Below are positions 1 through 11,400 of a stretch of 19,626 bases of DNA, piece after piece. This DNA is from Chromera velia (lineage: Eukaryota > Sar > Chromeraceae). Position numbers and translations under genes: made by a program. The first letter of the stretch is position 1. Each line of letters opens with the position of its first letter. Below the pieces are notes generated by a model, which made no database searches, was not told the origin of the DNA, and was given only the letters and a program-made list of their open reading frames with translations. The DNA lies in contig JAHBMJ010002371.1 in assembly GCA_018398765.1 (NCBI GenBank), forward strand, positions 1 to 19,626, in the 5' to 3' direction.

Positions 1-145
1 TCTACGTCTGCGATCAGGCAAGAAGCTGAATCTGCACAACTTTGGCCCTTAATTCGAAACTAGATTCCCAAGTGACCGAATAGGTCACCACGTCCCCACG
101 GGTTTTCCAAATCGATATATATCCTTGTGTGCATGTACTAACAGC
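1..145. other. Window edge, no gene resolved
   Basis: I see no convincing coding frame here. The stretch ends in a branch-point-like ACTAAC followed closely by AG at about 138-145. The plus-strand gene may therefore have an earlier exon outside the window and splice in at about 145, just before the ATG at 146. Confidence 0.3.
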
Positions 146-2839
146 ATGCTCGAGGATCTCTTTCTCCTCTCTCGCTGCGACGGTCTTGGGGCCTTCTATC
201 TGGTGTCTCCTATGAGAGACGGCAGGTCCCTTAAGATTGTCTCCATTTGCCTGAAAGTTCTAGACGGCTTTCGAAATAGGTGGGCTCTGCCTGTTGGAAA
301 TTCTCCGCCTCCGTGGGCCTCCTCGACCTCTGCGTTTGTCGAGTTTGCAGAGAAAAAGATGGGCGCATTCCAGATGAAAAAAGATGTGGGGGGGGCACAC
401 AACGGAAAGGAGCGAAAAACATTCAGAGCGGTCTCCAGAGAGATTGCCGCTGCTCTTGTGGCTCAGGCGGAGACGGAGACGGCTCCCTCTATGTGGAGAC
501 AGGAGAGAGACCTTGGGCCTGCCGTCTCCTTGCTCAAGGCAGCACTTGCACCCGAGTTACAAAGAGGTCCTGCGGAACGGCAGCGTCTGCTTCACAAGTT
601 CGTGCACCAGAACGCCTCTGTAAACGAACAAAAGGACTTAATCGCGGAAATTCTGCCGGCCTTGCGACCCAGACCACTGGTCAGTGAGTCAGAAAATGGC
701 GCTGCATGTATGAAAGGATATTCTTGCCCCATGCATGCATGCATGCATACATTCAAGTCTACATTTTCTTTTTTTACGCAAATTTGGAAGATGCAAGATG
801 CGTATTTGGTGCTTTGCAGGTGCGTCACTTAGGTCTGGATGAAGAGAGGCCTGGGGAGAATTGGTACGGCGCGGTGCTGTGCATGATCCAAGCAAGGGGG
901 GAGTATAGAGACACGTTCGGGTTCGCTGAGGTGATCCGTGAGTGGATGACCCCCAGGTTAAGGCAGGTGAAGGGTGACACGGTGCAACAAAAGATCGAAA
1001 ACATTTTGCTTGAGTTTGGGAGTGATGGCAGGCCGGGGGTGCAAAAGGAGTTGAAGAGAACGAGTGAGGTGATGAAGTTTATGGCTTTGTGGCATCTACT
1101 AGGAGGGGAAACGCGCATGTCCGCTCCCTGTCTTTTAGTTGCGGAGGACGCAGAAAGAGACTGGGCCCGTAGCGCTCTGGCGTGTGCGTTGGTGATTTCA
1201 AGTCCCCTTTTTGATATTTTCCCGGTACTGTCCCACAGAGCTTTTCATCAGAAGGTTCAAGACCGTCAGATTGCTTCTTTCCGCTTTGTTTCTGAAGCAC
1301 CTCTCAATGGCCTCAAGGAAGCCGCGAGAGAGCGTGCGAACGTGCCATCCGAGAGGGCGAGAGAGGAAGAGGAGGAGCTGGAGGGGGAGGAAGGAAGAAC
1401 TGTTGTTGCATCGCAGTACGGGGGGATGCGTCTCCAGTTAGGTCCTGGGATAGACGACCAGCTGGCCTCTGAGTTAGCTGCGTTGATGGGAGATTCATCA
1501 TTTGCGGGTAGACAGGCACGGAGGCGTGAGAGGGATCCTGTGGGTGAGAGAGAGGAGACCGAACGAAATCCCGCGACGGAACGCAACAATGCGTTGAAGA
1601 GAGCTTTGGAGATGGAGGGCATTGGGAAGGAATGGTGGGTGAAGGATGCCAACGCGTGCATGCAGTACAGCAACCACGTGCATAACAGACGCCCCGCCTT
1701 TCCAACCGTAGTACAAGAATCCTCTTTCAATTTGAAAGAAAGACCCCTATTCCCGAAAGGCACGTTGGAAGAGATCGAGGCTGCGGCTGCCGCCCCTTCT
1801 GCCTCCCCGCTTTCACTGGTCGCCCTTGCCGACGTTCTTTTGTGGGGAATGCACGATGTTCCCCAAACAGCAGAGCAGAGAGCAAAGAGAGGGCAAAGAG
1901 AGTTCTTCAGAGAGCGGCAGCCGCGGGGGATGGAGAGGCCCTCACTGTGTTGGCGTGTTTGAGTCTAGATGAGTGCAATCGATCGAGAAGCAGGAGGCAG
2001 TCTGCTGGGGTAGAATGGGCGGTTTTTGGATTTTTGCCTCAGGTGACGAGGCAGATAGCAGACAAACCTGAGTTTGCTGAGGGGGTCCGGTACCTGGGTA
2101 AAGCTGCGTCTTTGGGTTGGGTGTCTCCCCTGACCCTCCGTCTGGGTTCTGTGACACAGCACGACCCTAGTTTGATGCACGGTCTCGAGGGGAGTGAGAA
2201 GATTGTTTCCGCTTCAGACTCAAGAGAGGAGGAGATGAGAAAGGAAATGAGGAAGAGAGCGGCAGAGAGGGTGCGAGAACGAGCGCGTAGGCTGATTGCG
2301 CAGGCAGTGCAAGAGACGGGGGGGGGCGGTCTCGCAGCTGCAGACAGACAGAAGACGGAAGGAAACAAGCTTTACTCAGATGGGAGGTATGAAGAGGCTT
2401 TAGGTAAGTACAGCGAGGCTGTGCATATTCTGGGGGTGTTCAAATCCCGTCAGCAATGTGGGGCAATGGAAGAGCCAGCGGGTGGGGGGGGTTGCAAGCA
2501 AAGTCCCTTTCGAATAGGGCTGAGTGTCGGCTGTTGCTCGGTCAGTTTGCAGCAGCAAAAGCGGACATACAGAGAGCGAGACAGGCTCCATGGACAGGCG
2601 CCCCCGAGGCATGGGCAGAGAAGCTGAAAGGAAAGGAGAAGAGAGCACAGGAAGGATTGGAGCAGGCGCGGAAGGCAAAGAAGAGAGAAAAGGATAGGGA
2701 ACGGAAGAACTCCCCCAGTGCCGGTGTCGAGTGCGCTGTGTACATCGTCCTTCTGAAGCGGAGGGGCACCTTGTCGAAGGAAACCGCCAGTGAGATCTCC
2801 AAGCTGCTGAAGAAGACTGCAAGGGCGAAGAAGTCTTGA
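146..2839 (+). CDS. Sel1-like/TPR repeat protein, frame-disrupted
   Basis: Two exons are read: about 146-679 and 820-2839, joined in phase 0 at CTG|GTCAGT and TTTGCAG|GTGCGT. The stop TGA is at 2837-2839. The N-terminal part is not recognised. It contains a glutamate/arginine-rich stretch at about 1340-1400. A Sel1-like repeat follows at about 1797-1950 (VALADVLLWGMHDVPQ, then the AAAAGDGEALTVLA type of second helix). A TPR unit at about 2340-2432 reads EGNKLYSDGRYEEALGKYSE, and a second at about 2503-2590 reads SNRAECRLLLGQFAAAKAD. The C-terminus is lysine-rich. Sel1 and TPR repeats form helical scaffolds for protein-protein contacts, so an adaptor or cochaperone-like role is the likeliest inference. 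The frame breaks twice: at an 11-bp duplication (1882-1903) inside the Sel1 unit, and at a G8 run (2484-2491) between the TPR units. The family match continues across both breaks. The start is unresolved: ATG 146, ATG 359 after a good acceptor-like TTTGCAG, or an exon upstream of the window. It could be a pseudogene, but two base-calling or assembly errors would explain it equally well. Confidence 0.6.
680..819 (+). other. Intron of the Sel1/TPR gene
   Basis: The donor is GTCAGT at 680 and the acceptor TTTGCAG at 813-819. The intron is 140 nt and joins the two reading frames in phase 0. An ATGC tetranucleotide run at 731-748 contains overlapping TGCATGCA octamers. Several minus-strand introns in the window share this donor form and this motif. 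Confidence 0.7.
1882..1903 (+). repeat. 11-bp tandem duplication causing a frameshift
   Basis: GCAAAGAGAGG is followed directly by GCAAAGAGAGT, so ten of eleven bases match. Counting one copy only turns the two overlapping frames into one continuous Sel1-like repeat (TAEQRAKRVLQRAAAAGD). With both copies present the frame shifts by two and hits a stop at 1960-1962. Confidence 0.75.
2484..2491 (+). repeat. G8 homopolymer at a second frame break
   Basis: Eight Gs lie between the two TPR units. The upstream TPR frame and the downstream TPR frame differ by one base, and a ninth G would join them. Homopolymer length is a common sequencing error, and also a common site of real slippage. Confidence 0.6.
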
Positions 2840-4714
2840 GGCTCCATCCACTGGCACATGGAGAGCAGGAAGTGTGCGAGATTCTGTTGAGGGACAGAAG
2901 GAGTGATTTTGGTCCAAAGCTCGTGGGGCTTTGGTCATTAATTCGCTCCTCGATCTTGATCCTCTTTTTGGTTTCTCAATCAGGCTCTACCGGTGCCCTT
3001 GCGTTCACCCTTGAGTGCATGTCCGCGCCTGTCTGTGCATGAATTACTGCCTCTACCTTCTTCGTGAGCACTGACGATGATGATCAAGTGCATGGGCTGG
3101 GAGGGGCGGGGGGGGTTTGGGGCCATGCAGGAAAAGATGGAGGGAGGGTGCATGAGATTGGAGGGTGATTGCCTCACATAATTCGACTGCACACATTTGT
3201 CATTTCATTGCAATCATGCGCATAGGCAGAAATTCGAACAGAAGTGCACGTGTCTAACGTTGCCTGCGCGTAGGGTCATTCATGTCTTCCTTTTCGAAGG
3301 ACTTCTTTCCTGCAATCAGCAGAAAACCTTTTCCCCACGTCTTAGAATGTGAGCGCACTAAGTCTTTCTCTTTTTGGATGGAAGTTCTTCGGTGCGGACA
3401 AAGAAAGGATGACAGTCGGTGAAAAACAAAAGAATGCACGTAGAGTCACAATATGTGTTCTGTTTGCAAAAGTGCACAACACTGAAAAATATTTTGTCTT
3501 GCCGTCTCATTACGCTATTTGCCGGCGCCAGAATTCTTTTCTTTTTGGTTCAGATCCGTAAATCTTCCTCCGTAGCTTCCAGACCTGTTGTTTGCGCAGA
3601 CATGAGTCTTTGACTCTTTGGTAGAAAACGTTGCACAGGGAAGCGGATGTATAAATGATGAAGACACGTCTTCCCGCGTCTCTCTCTTTGTTCTCCCTTT
3701 TTCTCCTTTCTTTTTCCCATTATGCATGTCATAATTTTTTTGGTTCTGCATATAGTCAAAAGGTGTGCATACAACTGCATGTGGTGGCACACACTGGTTT
3801 ACAGTGCTCGCCATGTCTATACCGATGTTTGCGTCATATCACTCTGTTCTCGAATATCAGTGTGATTTCTATTTGAAGACTATTTGTGGAAAAGATTCTA
3901 GAAAAGAACGTTGTTGTGTATAATTTTTTGTTTACTGAATTGTCTGCATGTTTAACAAACATTGCGTTCGTTATTTTATGGATTAAATATCTGAAAGAAA
4001 CGAGATTAAATTTTTTGTAGGATCTAGCGTAACACTTGTATAAACCTATTCAACCTAAATTCTCTCATGTTATTAATTCTATATGCAAGACAATATTCTT
4101 ATAAAGTTATCAACTTTTAAATTCTATTTATATATCTCTTAATACATTTGAGCAAGCATACTAATTTAGTTGAAATTAGTCAAATTAAAAAAAATAGAAA
4201 ATTTTAAGTTTTGACTTCTAATAATGCTAATCAGCCCATGCGAGCTACATGGTAATTGAATTCAATAATTTCAATACCAAACTTTTTAAATAATTGAAAA
4301 GTTAAAGATTTATGATTGAGTCGGTATAGAGTTCAGTACATAGTTTTTTGACTAGTTTTATGAGGTTTTATTTTTGTTTGCACATGAGTAAGCTCGCTGC
4401 ACCTGAGCTAGCACCTGAGGTGGCAGAGTTTAAAAGAGAGCACCCAAAGTAATTTAATGAATTTGATTGAATCTAACGCTGCTGTAGGAACAAAACTGCT
4501 TTATGCATTGCCGCTATGCTAAATCAAAGCCTAAAAATAGGCCGATAGCGATGGCGTATGATAATTATTATTCAAAGTTATTATTATGATTTTTGCTTAA
4601 TTTGAATAGCTAACTCTATTTTTTTAAAAAAATGTGTGTTCAGCAATGTTCAATCATGTGCTGTCACAAAATAATGTTGCACGACCTAATGCTATTCTGA
4701 TTTTTTGAGTTATG
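2840..4714. other. Intergenic region between convergent genes
   Basis: It lies between the stop of the plus-strand Sel1/TPR gene and the stop of the large minus-strand gene, so it should hold both 3' ends. From 2840 to about 3890 I see only short unsupported frames and pyrimidine-rich stretches. I found no tRNA, recognisable repeat family or clear AATAAA tied to either gene. From about 3890 the composition changes to the AT-rich island listed separately. Confidence 0.5.
3890..4710. other. AT-rich island with reading-frame scraps
   Basis: Composition becomes visibly A+T-rich compared with both neighbours, with many A/T runs. In its middle, about 4380-4560, GC content rises locally. Three short frames sit there: 4384-4452 (MSKLAAPELAPEVAEFKREH...), 4457-4522 (MNLIESNAAVGTKLL...) and, overlapping the second in another frame, a piece containing YAKSKPKNRPIAMAYDNYYS up to a stop at about 4588. 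They look like fragments of one decayed coding region in different frames, possibly from a transferred or mobile sequence, but I cannot name a source. It may also be chance. Confidence 0.35.
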
Positions 4715-5443
4715 TCAGAGTCCGCTCACAGGCACCCAGCCTCCTTCGCCGTACATATGCACAAGCGACTGTTCTGTGAGTGCAGCATCAAGGAGCGCGT
4801 CCTCGCCTCCCTCTCCGCTGACTGTGCGCGTCTTGTCTGCGACCGACCGCCCGGGCCCCCTCTCTATCTGGGACAGGGCGCCCCAGTTGGAGTCCTTTGC
4901 CGCCTTTGCCAGGACCTGCCATGCCTCCTCCCAGGTGGAGATTGGGCACGGCTGCCGGGCACACGTCTGGAACCGCACAATCCCGGGGAACGCGTTCACC
5001 AAAGAATCCACGAACGAGACCCGAGTACTCAACCTGGATTTAAGAGATCAGGGAACAAAAGAGTGAGAAAGGGAATTCAGGCAAAAAAGTACACAAGTAA
5101 ACTCGAATCAAATATGCGGTGTTGCCTTCCTGCCTGCTTGTTCGTCTTCTTTTTGACAGTCAGGTGGACCAGCCATCCACTCACCCAGAGGCGTACTTGA
5201 TGTCGCAACGGGTGCAAAACATGCTAAAGTCAACCGCAAGACCCTTGCAGAACAAAAAAGAAGAATCGCCCGATGTTTTCCAACACAGCCTCTCACAAAA
5301 TTCCCCTGGCATGCATTAATTCTACAGATCAGTCAACGGACCCACCAGACGATTGTCGCAACGCAGGTACACCTCAGCACGGGGCCCACGATCAAGATGC
5401 ACCCAGCCACAGCGATCAGGTAGTAACGGAAGGAGACGCAGAA
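4715..5443 (-). other. Last three exons and C-terminus
   Basis: Exon 14 starts FCVSFRYYLIAVAGCILIVG, a membrane helix. It can end at CTGAG|GTGTAC (5373) or GTCTG|GTGGGT (5346); both leave two bases, so both keep frame and differ by nine residues. Exon 15 is only 39 nt, uses TTTAG|C, and reads MFCTRCDIKYASG with a CxxC pair. Using the other nearby AG would bring a stop at the next junction. Exon 16 ends ...GEGGWVPVSGL, with TGA at 4715-4717. Confidence 0.5.
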
Positions 5444-8400
5444 CTGCAGACACATAAGCAGACAGAGGAACACCGAAACAACAGAGCAAGATGAAGAGAA
5501 GGAGAAACGTATGATGCTTCCACTTTCCGATCACTCGTACAGCCTCACAGACACATGCACAGAGAACGCTGCACAGAAAAAAAAAAGAATGGATCTCAAT
5601 TGATCGAGAAGAGTTTTCAACGGGGCTCAGAAGACACTCAAAGAATGAACAGTCCACCGCTTCGCTTCTCATTTCTGCACTGCATGCTGCATCAACCCAT
5701 CGAAGGAGTACTCACAGGATCAGCAAAGGGCATCAGAGAGCAGAAGATTGCCGCACCCACGGAGCCAGCAGCGCACAATCCCATCAGAGCCCCCCCCACT
5801 AGTTCCATCACCCAGATCCTCTGCAGGAACGCAGCGCTGTAAATAGCAGCTAGACGCATCTGCCGAGCTTCCGCTCTAGCGTTCTGTGCCGCAACGCTGA
5901 ATGCACTCCCTTGCCAGGACCCCATGGAACGTGCGTGAGAGGCTTGGGCGTCTCCGTGAGGCGTCAAGATACCCCCCTCAGTCTCCCTCTCCTCCTGCCC
6001 TACAGCTCCAACCACAGGTGTGGGCCCCACAGAGAAAGTGCCAGACACCCCTAAATGCACTGTGCCTTCCCCTTGTCCCTCCACTTCACTGACAGGCGGG
6101 TCCCCTCCCTCCCTTTCTAAGTCCATCTCCTCCTCGCCTAGAAGAGACTCCGACCTCTTCGTTTTCAAGTCCTTCATTTTCACTGCAGGGGACGGGGTCG
6201 CACCTCCTGCTGCTGCGGTTCCGAGAGATGACATGAGCGTGCTCTGCTTGGTGGGTTTGGTTGCCATCGCGTGTGCCTCATGGATCGTTAGACCTTTGGA
6301 CAGTCTCGCAATGCCCCCGTTCGCTGTGGAGGCTCTCATGATCCCATCAGCACCCACTCCTGCGGCTATGCCCTCAGTACGACGGACCGTAGCGAGGGTC
6401 TGCATTGCGGCAGGCACGTTGTGTTTGGGAAAGACGAAGAAGATGTGCAGGAAGAGAGAAGAGAGGGAAGCTCCGAGGATGGATGCCACCGTGGAGACTG
6501 CCAAGATTGTTGCACCCTCCCACAGGCCCATGTCGTCCTTCTTTGTCTTTGTTACGATATCGTAGATGAGGAGAGGGGAGACGAGCACAGCGACAGAGGC
6601 GACTGCCAGCTGGAGGCAGAGGGCGAGTGCAGAGGCCCAAATGGGAACGGCCGGGTCCCTCTGGGGGTAGGCGAAGAGGGAGACGACGGGATGGTCTCTC
6701 AAGAAGACTTCGCTGCACGGGGAGAGAGAGAGATGACAAAGTGAGGGAGGGGGACAGGGAGGGAGAGACAAACACAAAGACGAATAGAGTACAAATCAGA
6801 CACCCATAAACCCCTTGACGCACTGACAAAAACAACCGCATACACACCTGCATACAAACTTTCACACACACAGGTTGCCACTTACGTACATGCATATGCA
6901 GACTGACAGAGGACATGCAGAGGAAGCGATCGAAGCAGAAAAATATGCATGCAAGGTCTGAGACGGACGCACATGCCGAATTCACGTACCTGAAGGTCCT
7001 ATAGAAGTGCCAGAGGGCAAAGCTGGAGCGGTTTGGGAGCCTTCCGCTGTCCTTCACGATCGTTCTCTGAGACATCGCCGTGCTCCTTCTGCATACATAC
7101 ACACACAAGACAGACAGACTTTACGACCGACAGACACACAGACAGACAGAGAGATATGACTATCTGACTGACTGACCGGCTGACTGGCAGATGGGCTGAC
7201 TGACTGACTGACTAACTGACTGACTGACTAACTGACTGACTGACTGACTGATACACACACACCCACACGTACACAAGACACACACACACACACACAGAAA
7301 GAGAGAGGGGGGGGNGGGGGGGGGGGACAGAGAGAGAAGCAGACTGAAGCCCACCGACTGACAAACCACCTGGCCATTCATCTGATCGACTCACGCAAAT
7401 TGCGACTGTCTTCTCGTTGCCACAGTCTTGGTAGGACTCGGAGGCCCTGCCTGGTTCCTTCCTGGTCCCGCTGCCGCTCTGAGTGTGAGTCTAGAGACAG
7501 AGACAGCATCAGGGGCAGGAGAGGGAATGCGCAGTTGGAATCTGGGCCCGAGGTCGCAGAAGATGTCTGACCACCCGTCCCCACTCTCTGCATCCGCGTC
7601 CTCTCCTACATTTGCAGTCTCAACAACACCCCCCGCTTCTCCGTTAAGCCTGTGGGCACTGGACGACACCGGAGAGGGTGCACCTAGAAACGAGCTTGAC
7701 GACGCGACTAAGTCTTCTCCCCTTCCTCTCTTGCCACCAGGCGACCAACTCACAGACCGTCTCTGCGTTTCAGGGGAAAAGCTGATGGCTCTTCTTGACC
7801 CATTGGCAGCAGAACTGGGATATTCTGCCTGACCGTTTTGCATGTCCTCCAATTCTCTTTCAGACACGCCCCCAGGACTCCTCTCCTCCCCATCATCCAT
7901 CACTTTCTCCTCAAACCGCACAGCACCGTGTCCAGGGTCCTCCATCTGCATATGCCCGGAGGAAGGAACAGGTGCCAAAAAGTCGTCTGCAGTGCGGGAT
8001 CTTCTCCGAGAGGGAAAGAAAAATTCAGACCCCCCTGTCTCATCTTCCTCTTCTGTCAAAGTCTCATCGTCATACTCAGAGGGCAGCTCTGCAGCGAAGA
8101 GCTCGTCAGGATCGAGGACCGTCAAGGTGTAGGGGGGATGGGAGCTTTGTGTGTCTCCTCTCTGCCCGTCTCTAGACATTCCATTGGCATTGTTCAGAGG
8201 TGTGCTCTCCTCAACTTCCTCTTCGACAGCCTCGTCCATGTCGTGAATGCCCACGCTGTTGTCACCCACTGGTACGGCCTCTGAGTGCTTCTTTGCCCCC
8301 CTTCCACCCCCACCCTCAGTGTAGGCCTGCAAAGGGCCCCTCGGGTGTTCTTGCCCCCCGTGATCGTCCTGCATGCGCACTCGCCGTCTCCCCCCGTCTC

Positions 8401-11400
8401 CCGACGTGTCCCCCTTGTTCAACCAAGGAGCTGGGGATCTCAGGCGAACAGGGGAGAAGGCAGACGAGGGGCTGCTGGCTGAGTCGAGAAAAGAGGGCAA
8501 CATCGCGTTGTCCTGCACTGCCCACTCCATATCAATTGCCAGATCCCGCGCCGCAATGCTGGAGTCCTCTTCAGGGGACCGTCTGCCCGTCCCTGCTCCG
8601 AAAAGACTTGGGAACACAGACAGTATCCGGGAATTATTCCCTCCTCTTGCCGTCTCCCCTCCACCAAACAAACTTGGAAAAAGTGAAACTCTGCGTGAAT
8701 TGTTGCCATCTCCACCTCCAAAAACACTGGGGAACAGCGACACTCGACGTGTCGTGTTGCCTCCCACTGATTCCCCTGGCGGCGTGCTTGCAGGCAGAAA
8801 TTGCTTCTTATCAAAATAGACCCTCGACTGGAATCTGGTCGTTCTGTATCGTCTGACCAGGGCCTTCCTCCTGCTTTCTTGCTCCTTCGATCTCTCTTCC
8901 AGTTCCCTGCGGACGCGTCGGATGTCTCTCAAGACCTGCAGGAAGCCTCATGAAGATGCAGGGATTGGTAGAGAAACGAATAAACAATTGAGACCAAAAG
9001 ATGATACTGTGAAGCACGGCGTTTCTTCCGCTGTGCAAAAAAATTATGTGCTCTGCAAAGAGAGAAAGAAACAAAAACCAAAGAGGGTTTGCATGTTGAC
9101 CGTACCTCTGCACGTCTGACGATTGTACGAATACAATTTCACACAAACTCTCCGTCCCCGTTCACATTTTGTGAAGAAAACTTGGGAGGCGGGAAAGAAG
9201 GAAGAAGGCATCGATCGACCCGACTAACTGACCATCAGCACCGGTGCCCTCGGAGGCGGGCATGCGAATGCGATTGTGGCGACGCTTTGGGATCTCTCTC
9301 TCGGCATGACCACTTGAGGTCTCGATTTTTCTTCTTTCTGTTCTTCTGCTACTTGATTTGAACTCGGGGGATGAATCGAAATTCCGACTACCTGCAACCC
9401 TTCCGCCGAGCCTTCTTCTCCTTTCATTACATCCGGTGGATCAGCCACCGACCCTCCGAAAACTCCGGCCCCAGCCGAACCGTTCTCCTCCCTTCCCCCC
9501 TCTCCCTCTTTTGACTTTGAGACCTGAATCGTCCAACTGTCGCCTGAGAGAACAGTGCCTGCCCCCGGACTCTCACCCCCCTCTCCGACCGCTACTGCTG
9601 CCATGTCCTCTCCTTGCCCAGACACGGCCTGTGCCTCCACTGCCCCATGTACGGCTTCTGCAAATCCCTCCCCACTGCCTGAGCCTCCCATCCCCGATGG
9701 AGAAAAACTGGAGGACTGCAATTTCCCGAACCTGACGGCAGAGGAAGCACCAGCGGAGGAGGCCTTCACGGGGCTCCTGGGCAGACTCGCACTTCCTCCT
9801 GCCTCCAGACTCCTCCAGGCCGCTGGGGAGGGAGCCGAGTGCATGGGGCTGCCAGCAGGAAGAGAGGGAAGCTGGGAGTCATGCTCGTCTCTGCAGGCAG
9901 GCAGGCAGGCAGGCAGGAAGAGGGACGTTCTGGGCTTCTGTGTTCCTCTCGATCACTTTTTCTCTATGGCAGGCAAATGTGCATACTCTCTCCCACCTCA
10001 CCCGCCCACCCACGAAATTCAAGACAAGTACTGAGGGACAAAGAAGGGAAGAAAGGGTACACGTCAGTTCGTCGTCCTATCCTGCAGTGAGTCATACAGA
10101 CGCAGCCGGACTGCCTCTTTTCAAAACAATGGTTAGTAGAACTGTTTTTTAGTCAATTGTCTCCTCGCTCGGTGAGCATTTGCACGTGTCTCGCCTCTCT
10201 ACCGGTGGACTAAAGGATCCTCTCTTCGACTACTGACCTTTCCGTGCTCTCCTCTTCCCTCGCCTTCCCGGTGAAGAAGAGCCGGAAGAAGGGAGCAGGC
10301 AAGACCCCCGCCAGCCAGTACTGAGCACGCACACCCGCACCCATCGACTCAGCAGACCGCACAGGAGGCGGTTGGGCGCCTGTCGCGTGTGCCCGTTTCA
10401 TTCTGGCCAGTGCAGCGATGCGGGGAGGGAAGGCGAAGGTGCGGAGTCGCAGGTGGGCGTCTCTGTTGATTGACACGTCGGCTCCCCCCGCACTTGTGGG
10501 AAGGAACGCCCTGCATGCACCGATGAGATGGAGTAAGCAGGCCGGGAGGGAGAGGGGAGGTGAACAGAGGATTCGAAATAACGCTTCAATTCTGTGTTTC
10601 TCTTCTTCTTTGCACTTTGATGCTGCGACGGTCCGCAGTTTTTATCTAATTTGCGGGAGGACCTCCAGACTCAAAGGAAAAGTGTTTTGCACGCCTCGAC
10701 AAAACAACGAAAGGAGAAAAACGGCAGAAAATGCGAAAGATAGCAGTCTGCTTGAAGTTGCGTCAGAACTGTTAACTCCAACGAGCTCGATCGACTCATG
10801 CCCGGCCGCTCAGCATCCACGTGCATTCGATCACGCTGCTGCCTCTGACTGACCACGCGATGAGAATCACACAGGGCACCAAAGCGACTAGCAGAGGGGC
10901 TGTCACGCTGAAGGCCTCGACAGGGCGTCCAATGAAGAGCCGTCTGTCTCCCTCAATCAGAAGAGCAAAGAGAATCGTGGTGAAAATCACCCATCCTGCC
11001 AGTCTCTCTGGTTCCAGTTTGGGTCCTTCAAATGCTGCTGTCTTTGGGTGCTTCTTGACCTCGACCCCTGGAGGCAAAGACCAAATGACTCTCCAGTCCA
11101 CGTCCGCAGCCCTCAACCTTGGGCACGGAAGAATGGCCTTGGCGGATTCCCGATCACGAATCGGCACAGCTTTCTTCTTCACTGCCACGTATTTCACTGC
11201 GTTCTCGACCATCGCACTCTGCCTGAACAGAAACGTGCTCACAAGACGGTAGAAGGGAAACAGGACCACACCCAGACACGTCACTTGCCCTGTGCCTCGA
11301 GGCCGAGCTTTCAGCCAGAGCAGGCCGAGATAAATAAAGTCGTACAGCATCAGACTGGCCATCACTGTGTACAGCAACGCAGGGTCCACCAGAGCGACGT

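Larger units (their letters stand above)
7395..10510 (-). other. Exons 9-11: long linkers with short repeats
   Basis: Three exons (10510-10238, 9890-9392, 8935-7395) encode about 770 residues. Most are Gly/Ser/Glu-rich and look disordered. The acceptor of the first is the strong CTCCCTCCCGGCC...GTGCATGCAG. The third begins with a basic, helical LRDIRRVRRELEERSKEQES and continues with RVYF and three RRVSLFPS-type units (8588-8758). No enzyme domain was seen. The region probably tethers or regulates the two membrane parts. Confidence 0.55.

Noticed and set aside
146-358. DLFLLSRCDGL near the start as the end of a glycosyltransferase of the fucosyltransferase type
   Set aside because: The match is one short phrase, the following residues do not continue the pattern, and the frame may be interrupted by an intron ending at about 350.
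1841-1869. A 29-nt GT...AG intron in the Sel1/TPR gene that would also restore frame
   Set aside because: It is far shorter than every other intron here and would delete conserved Sel1 residues. The 11-bp duplication explains the shift better.
2403-2500. Intron starting at the perfect GTAAGT at 2403
   Set aside because: GTAAGT encodes the GKYSEAV helix of the TPR unit, and the TPR continues through it, so it is coding.
5692-5715. Exon 13 ending in VSTPSMG by read-through of the donor
   Set aside because: GTGAGT at 5715 is a canonical donor, and the next exon continues in frame with a membrane helix.
7160-7394. Reading frames of SQSVSQ and CVCVC repeats near 7200-7390
   Set aside because: They are translations of GACT and CA microsatellites inside an intron.
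8936-9391. Extra exon between the exons at 9890-9392 and 8935-7395
   Set aside because: The flanking exons already join in phase 0. The enclosed frames look non-coding, and using them would need additional splice sites that I could not find.
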